The notes under the pieces were generated by a model. It saw only the letters and a list, made by a program, of their open reading frames with translations, was not told where the DNA came from and did not search any database. Shown piece by piece: positions 32,640-36,650 of a stretch of DNA of 36,650 nucleotides. How positions within the stretch are numbered: the first letter of the stretch is position 1; every line of letters starts with the position of its first letter. The DNA is taken from positions 1 through 36,650 of the forward strand of contig CAMDLX010000014.1 of the NCBI GenBank assembly GCA_945901935.1. Reading direction: 5' to 3'. Position numbers and translations under genes: made by a program. The DNA comes from Bifidobacterium breve. Lineage in GTDB: Bacteria; Actinomycetota; Acidimicrobiia; Acidimicrobiales; Microtrichaceae.

Positions 32640-35600
32640 ATGACTACTGTTTCTACAAGCCGCATACGTGGTTGGATTGCTGGGCACCCAGTCCCTGTTG
32701 GGGCGATCCTGCTCGCCATCGTGAGCTATGTCCCGCTACTGCTCACCAAGCCCGGCATGGTCGGAGCCGACACTAAGACCTATCTCTATCTGAATCCGGG
32801 CCGCCTGCTGTCACGGGCGCCGTACATGTGGGACCCAAATATCGGCCTTGGCACCGTGACACATCAAAACATTGGGTACCTGTGGCCGATGGGTCCGTAC
32901 TACTTCGTCATGCAGTCTCTGGGTTTACCCGACTGGGTAGCTCAGCGAATCTGGCTGGGGTCAATCATTCTCATGGCCGGCTTGGGCATGAGGTTCATGC
33001 TCCGTGAACTGCGCTGGCGCTCGTCGGGAGTAACGGTTGCCTCGTTTGCCTACGCGCTGAGTCCGTACCTGATCAACTATGGAGCTCGAATCTCTGTGAT
33101 TCTGCTCCCGTTTGCGGGCCTTCCTTGGCTCATTGGCTTGGCGGCACGTTCCCTTCGCCGAAACGATTGGCGCACTCCTGCTTTGTTCGCACTCGTCGCG
33201 CTGACAGTGGGTGGAGTGAACGCAACATCACTGTTGTTGGTCATGGTTGCTCCAATGATGTGGTTTGTCTACGCAACCTTTATTGAACGCGAAGTCAGCT
33301 TTATTCGGGCACTGAGGACTGCAGGAAAGATCACGCTGCTGACCGTGATTACATCGATCTGGTGGGTGGTTGGTCTCCTTAGCCAAGGTGCGCACGGGAT
33401 ACCTATCCTGCGCTACACCGAAACCTATGAGACCGTGGCAAACGCTGCGCTCGCACCTGAACTGCTGCGGGGGTTGGGCTATTGGTTCTTTTACGGTACC
33501 GACGGTCTAGGGCCCTGGACTCAGGCATCTCGGGCATATGTTGAGTCCCCCCTACTCATTTCCCTTTCGTTTGCAATCCCCCTTCTCGCTATCACTGCAG
33601 CAGTACTGACTCGATTCCGGCACCGAATCTTTTTTGCATCCGTAGTCCTCATTGGCCTGGTCATTGGCGTTGGTGCTCACCCTTGGGACTCGCCCTCACC
33701 CTATGGCGGGATTTTCAAGGCGTTTACAAAGGGCGACCTTGGATTGTCCTTCCGGTCAACTCCGCGAGCAGTACCCCTCATAGCTTTGGGCCTAGCGGTG
33801 TTTCTCGGGGCTGCCATTGCGGCTCTGAGCGCTTGGCGGCCAACCTGGCATCGGTTCGCAGCAGGCGCTCTACTCCTGCTGATCTGCTTGAACCAACTGC
33901 CCTTGTTCCAGGGTTTGATGGTGGATCGCAACCTTGACCGCAAAGAGGATGTCCCCGAATATTGGCTGCAGGCCGCTGATGCTCTTGATGCAGGGGACGT
34001 AGACACTCGAGTGCTCGAGGTGCCGGGAACCGATTTTGCTTCTTACCGTTGGGGCAACACTGTTGACCCGATTACCCCAGGCCTGACTGACCGCGAGTAC
34101 GCAGCCCGAGAGTTGATTCCCTACGGATCCCCCGCCTCGGCCAATTTCCTCAACGATTTCGATCTGCCGTTTCAATCCGGCCGAGTGGAACCTTCAACGA
34201 TTGCACCCCTTGCTCGCCTGCTGGGCGTAGGGGACGTTTTGTTGAGAGCAGATCTCCAACATGAGAGATTCCGCACTCCCCGCCCGCGCGTAACTTTTGA
34301 GCAACTCAAAGAGGCACCCGGAATCGACCCCTTTGCCCAGTTCGGAGCGGTCGTCGCGAATACACCGACTCAGGAATTACCACTCGATGACGAGCTTGAG
34401 TTCAACACCCCCAGCACGGCGCCGGATCCTGCTCCGGTGACGCTGTTTCGTGTAGAGGACTCGCGCCCAATCCTGAGAACTGTTCAAGCTCAAAGTCCGA
34501 CACTGCTCGCTGGAAACGCTGCTGGACTGGTCAGTTTCGCATCCTCCGGAGGCTTACAAGTAGATCGCCCGATTTTCTATTCGGCCTCATTCGCTGGCGA
34601 TACCTCAGCTCTGCAGAGCCAGATTTCGGAACCAAACTCCGAACTCATCGTGACTGACACAAACCGTAAGCAGGCAAGACGTTGGGGTGCTGTTCGTGAT
34701 AACGACGGCTACACCGAGCGTGTCGGCGAAGTTCCGCTTGTGAAGGACAACACAGATAATCGCCTTGAGGTCTTCCCTGATGCTGGCGATGAGCAGCGCA
34801 CGGTGGTTGAGCAGCGCGGCGGCGCAACCGTTGCTGCTTCAACCTATGGCAACGGCGTGACCTATACCGCAGGCGATCGAGCCGTCAATGCACTAGACGG
34901 CGACCCACTTACGGCATGGCGTGTTGCTGCCTTTGCCAACCCGGTCGACGAGTTCCTAGAGATCACCCTAGACAAGCCCGTAACCACGAACTTCATCAAC
35001 TTGTTGCAAGTCCAAGGTGGAGCCAACCGCTACATCACCGGGTTAGAACTCAGCTTCGATGGCGGCGACCCGATCTCTGCAACCTTGGACGAGGCCTCAC
35101 AACTTGGCTCAGGGCAAAAGATTCAGTTCCCCAAGCGCAGCTTTAGCACCTTGCGCCTGACCGTGGACGCAACCGATCGCGGCGAGATGCCCACCTACCG
35201 CGGAACCTCGGGCGTTGGTTTTGCAGAAGTCACCATTGCGGGCCTGGGACCTATCACCGAGGTCGTCCGTCCTCCCACAGATCTGCTCGATGTAGCCGGT
35301 CCTGCATCTATCTCGCAGCAGTTGAGCTATGTGTTTACCCGCCGAGCCGCCAATCCCGGCGATGTCATTGCCTCGGATGAAGAACCAATTATGCGGCGCG
35401 TTGTTTCTGGGCCTGTCCCCCGCGCATTTACGCCTTTTGGGCGGGTTCGTATGACTGCAAGTCTTCCCGATGAGCGCACCGACCAGATCGTCGGCTTGCC
35501 TGATGCGACCCAAGGCGGAGTCACGGCGATATCTTCTGCTCGCTTACCTGCCGACCCTGGGTCTCGTGCCTCCGGTGCAGTAGATGGCGATCTGAGGACG

Positions 35601-36650
35601 GCCTATCAGACCCCCGTCAACGGCCCGCTTCAGTGGATGCAGTACACCTACCAGCAGCCAGTCACGCTGAATGAGCTGACACTCGACGTCATCGCGGATG
35701 GGAAGCATTCGATTCCGACCGAGCTATCAATCTCGGCTGATGGTGCGGCTCCAGTCAAAGCAATCTTGCCGCGCACTTCGCTGGGCTCAGGTGCTGCTCG
35801 GGGAGCCACAAAACAGCTGACCCTTCCAATTACGCCAATCACCGGCAACACCTTTCGCATCACCATCGACGCGGTGCATCAGGCAACCTCGACTGACTGG
35901 TTTGGCGGTGGCGAGACTGTTCTGCCGGTAGGAATCGCCGAGATTAACCTGCCCGTGGTTCCTGCCCCGGAACCGGATGCAGCGCTGCCAACATCGTGTC
36001 GCACTGACCTAGTCACCATCGGTGGACAGCCAGTGCCGCAACTTGTGGTGGGGACTGTCAATGCGGCGCTATCTGGTTCATCTTTGACCATACAGTCCTG
36101 TGGTTCCCCGTTAGAACCCGTGGCTCTTCCCGCTGCTGAAACCCTGCTGCAGACTGCGCCGGGTGGCACCACTGGCTTTGATGTGGACATGGTGACCCTG
36201 TCATCAGCCCCTGGCGGAGGAGCCGGCGTTGACACACTGCAGTCTCCCCCAGACGCGGGTCCAACTCCGCCAAGTTCAACAACCGATCGCAAGGGCCGCA
36301 ACACCTACGAGATCACAACAACCTCTGCGAAGAATCCCTATTGGGTTGTCCTTGGGCAAAGCTACGGGCCGGGCTGGGCTGCAACCACCTCTACAGGCGA
36401 GGACCTTGGGCCACCCACCTTGATCAACGGCTATGCCAATGGCTGGCGAGTCGACCCTGATCAAGTCGGCGAGGATGCAACGGTTCGAATCACCTGGACT
36501 CCGCAGCGCTTGGTATGGGCAGGACTCGCCCTGTCAGCCATTGGAGTGCTTCTGTGTCTAGGTCTGCTCATCTTCGGCGGCCGCCGCCACAACTCCACAG
36601 CCGGCGATTCCACAGCGGGCGACTCCACAGCTGCCGACTCCCCCGCTGTA
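32640..36650 (+). CDS. aftD: AftD-like alpha-(1->3)-arabinofuranosyltransferase, 3' end outside the window
   Basis: Open without a stop for exactly 1337 codons to the window edge. GT-C enzyme that adds arabinofuranose from decaprenyl-phosphate-arabinose to cell-wall arabinan on the outer membrane face. After a first membrane segment comes KPGMVGADTKTYLYLNPGRL with the acidic GT-C loop, then MWDPNIGLGTVTHQNIGYLW, the AftD hallmark; about ten more segments reach codon 420. The large extracytoplasmic part has two discoidin/CBM-like modules (TAGDRAVNALDGDPLTAW; SRASGAVDGDLRTAYQT). A last membrane segment (LVWAGLALSAIGVLLCLGLL) is followed by GGRRHNSTAGDSTAGDSTAA, a short repeat. Few residues probably remain beyond the edge. 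Mycobacterial AftD has a similar length. Confidence 0.9.
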   Translation, partial: MTTVSTSRIRGWIAGHPVPVGAILLAIVSYVPLLLTKPGMVGADTKTYLYLNPGRLLSRAPYMWDPNIGLGTVTHQNIGYLWPMGPYYFVMQSLGLPDWVAQRIWLGSIILMAGLGMRFMLRELRWRSSGVTVASFAYALSPYLINYGARISVILLPFAGLPWLIGLAARSLRRNDWRTPALFALVALTVGGVNATSLLLVMVAPMMWFVYATFIEREVSFIRALRTAGKITLLTVITSIWWVVGLLSQGAHGIPILRYTETYETVANAALAPELLRGLGYWFFYGTDGLGPWTQASRAYVESPLLISLSFAIPLLAITAAVLTRFRHRIFFASVVLIGLVIGVGAHPWDSPSPYGGIFKAFTKGDLGLSFRSTPRAVPLIALGLAVFLGAAIAALSAWRPTWHRFAAGALLLLICLNQLPLFQGLMVDRNLDRKEDVPEYWLQAADALDAGDVDTRVLEVPGTDFASYRWGNTVDPITPGLTDREYAARELIPYGSPASANFLNDFDLPFQSGRVEPSTIAPLARLLGVGDVLLRADLQHERFRTPRPRVTFEQLKEAPGIDPFAQFGAVVANTPTQELPLDDELEFNTPSTAPDPAPVTLFRVEDSRPILRTVQAQSPTLLAGNAAGLVSFASSGGLQVDRPIFYSASFAGDTSALQSQISEPNSELIVTDTNRKQARRWGAVRDNDGYTERVGEVPLVKDNTDNRLEVFPDAGDEQRTVVEQRGGATVAASTYGNGVTYTAGDRAVNALDGDPLTAWRVAAFANPVDEFLEITLDKPVTTNFINLLQVQGGANRYITGLELSFDGGDPISATLDEASQLGSGQKIQFPKRSFSTLRLTVDATDRGEMPTYRGTSGVGFAEVTIAGLGPITEVVRPPTDLLDVAGPASISQQLSYVFTRRAANPGDVIASDEEPIMRRVVSGPVPRAFTPFGRVRMTASLPDERTDQIVGLPDATQGGVTAISSARLPADPGSRASGAVDGDLRTAYQTPVNGPLQWMQYTYQQPVTLNELTLDVIADGKHSIPTELSISADGAAPVKAILPRTSLGSGAARGATKQLTLPITPITGNTFRITIDAVHQATSTDWFGGGETVLPVGIAEINLPVVPAPEPDAALPTSCRTDLVTIGGQPVPQLVVGTVNAALSGSSLTIQSCGSPLEPVALPAAETLLQTAPGGTTGFDVDMVTLSSAPGGGAGVDTLQSPPDAGPTPPSSTTDRKGRNTYEITTTSAKNPYWVVLGQSYGPGWAATTSTGEDLGPPTLINGYANGWRVDPDQVGEDATVRITWTPQRLVWAGLALSAIGVLLCLGLLIFGGRRHNSTAGDSTAGDSTAADSPAV

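Noticed and set aside
1-36650. Phage, insertion sequence, toxin-antitoxin or defence system
   Set aside because: No integrase, transposase, terminal inverted repeats, nuclease or helicase modules were found on either strand.

Overview
The window (about 36.6 kb, moderately GC-rich) looks like the chromosome of an actinomycetote. The evidence is an AftD-type arabinosyltransferase with discoidin-like domains, a FadD19-like acyl-CoA synthetase, a GGTT-type CoA ligase, many GTG starts, 1-8 nt start/stop overlaps, and several genes whose start codon follows a TANNNT hexamer at about 6 nt, the hallmark of leaderless actinobacterial promoters. No tRNA, rRNA, CRISPR, phage or insertion sequence was seen. 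The exact lineage (for example an uncultured freshwater actinobacterium) is only a guess.

Left third (1-9.0 kb): a broken-off alpha/beta hydrolase coupled to a divergent pyruvate kinase, an acyl-CoA dehydrogenase, a SirB1/transglutaminase-like protein, a divergent acyl-CoA synthetase, an MFS exporter, a glycerophosphodiester phosphodiesterase and a secreted lytic transglycosylase. These are housekeeping and lipid-related genes in short transcription units.

Middle (9.0-16.8 kb): a complete five-gene oligopeptide-type ABC importer (lipoprotein, two permeases, two ATPases) followed by a FadD19-like acyl-CoA synthetase, all on the plus strand. A visible promoter precedes the binding-protein gene and a strong hairpin separates it from the permeases. 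Then come two small conserved-looking unknowns (a zinc-ribbon protein and an 86-residue protein) on divergent strands.

Right half (17.6-36.65 kb): a cell-envelope glycan locus. It holds a UDP-galactopyranose-mutase-like FAD oxidoreductase, two large acyltransferase-3/SGNH proteins coupled to a DPM1-like polyprenol-phosphate sugar synthase, two GT-C-like multi-pass membrane proteins, a GT2-methyltransferase fusion, a third acyltransferase, and the N-terminal 1337 codons of an AftD-like arabinosyltransferase running off the right edge. Two decayed genes sit among them: a GT2 relic (26.75-26.9 kb) and an internally deleted GT-C gene (32.0-32.6 kb). Together they suggest a lipid-linked, acylated and methylated arabinan-type glycan whose gene content is turning over.

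The most unusual items are an acyltransferase carrying two SGNH domains in tandem, the first with its catalytic Ser and His replaced; the pyruvate kinase lacking the usual potassium ligands; the leaderless promoter pattern; and the two glycosyltransferase remnants.
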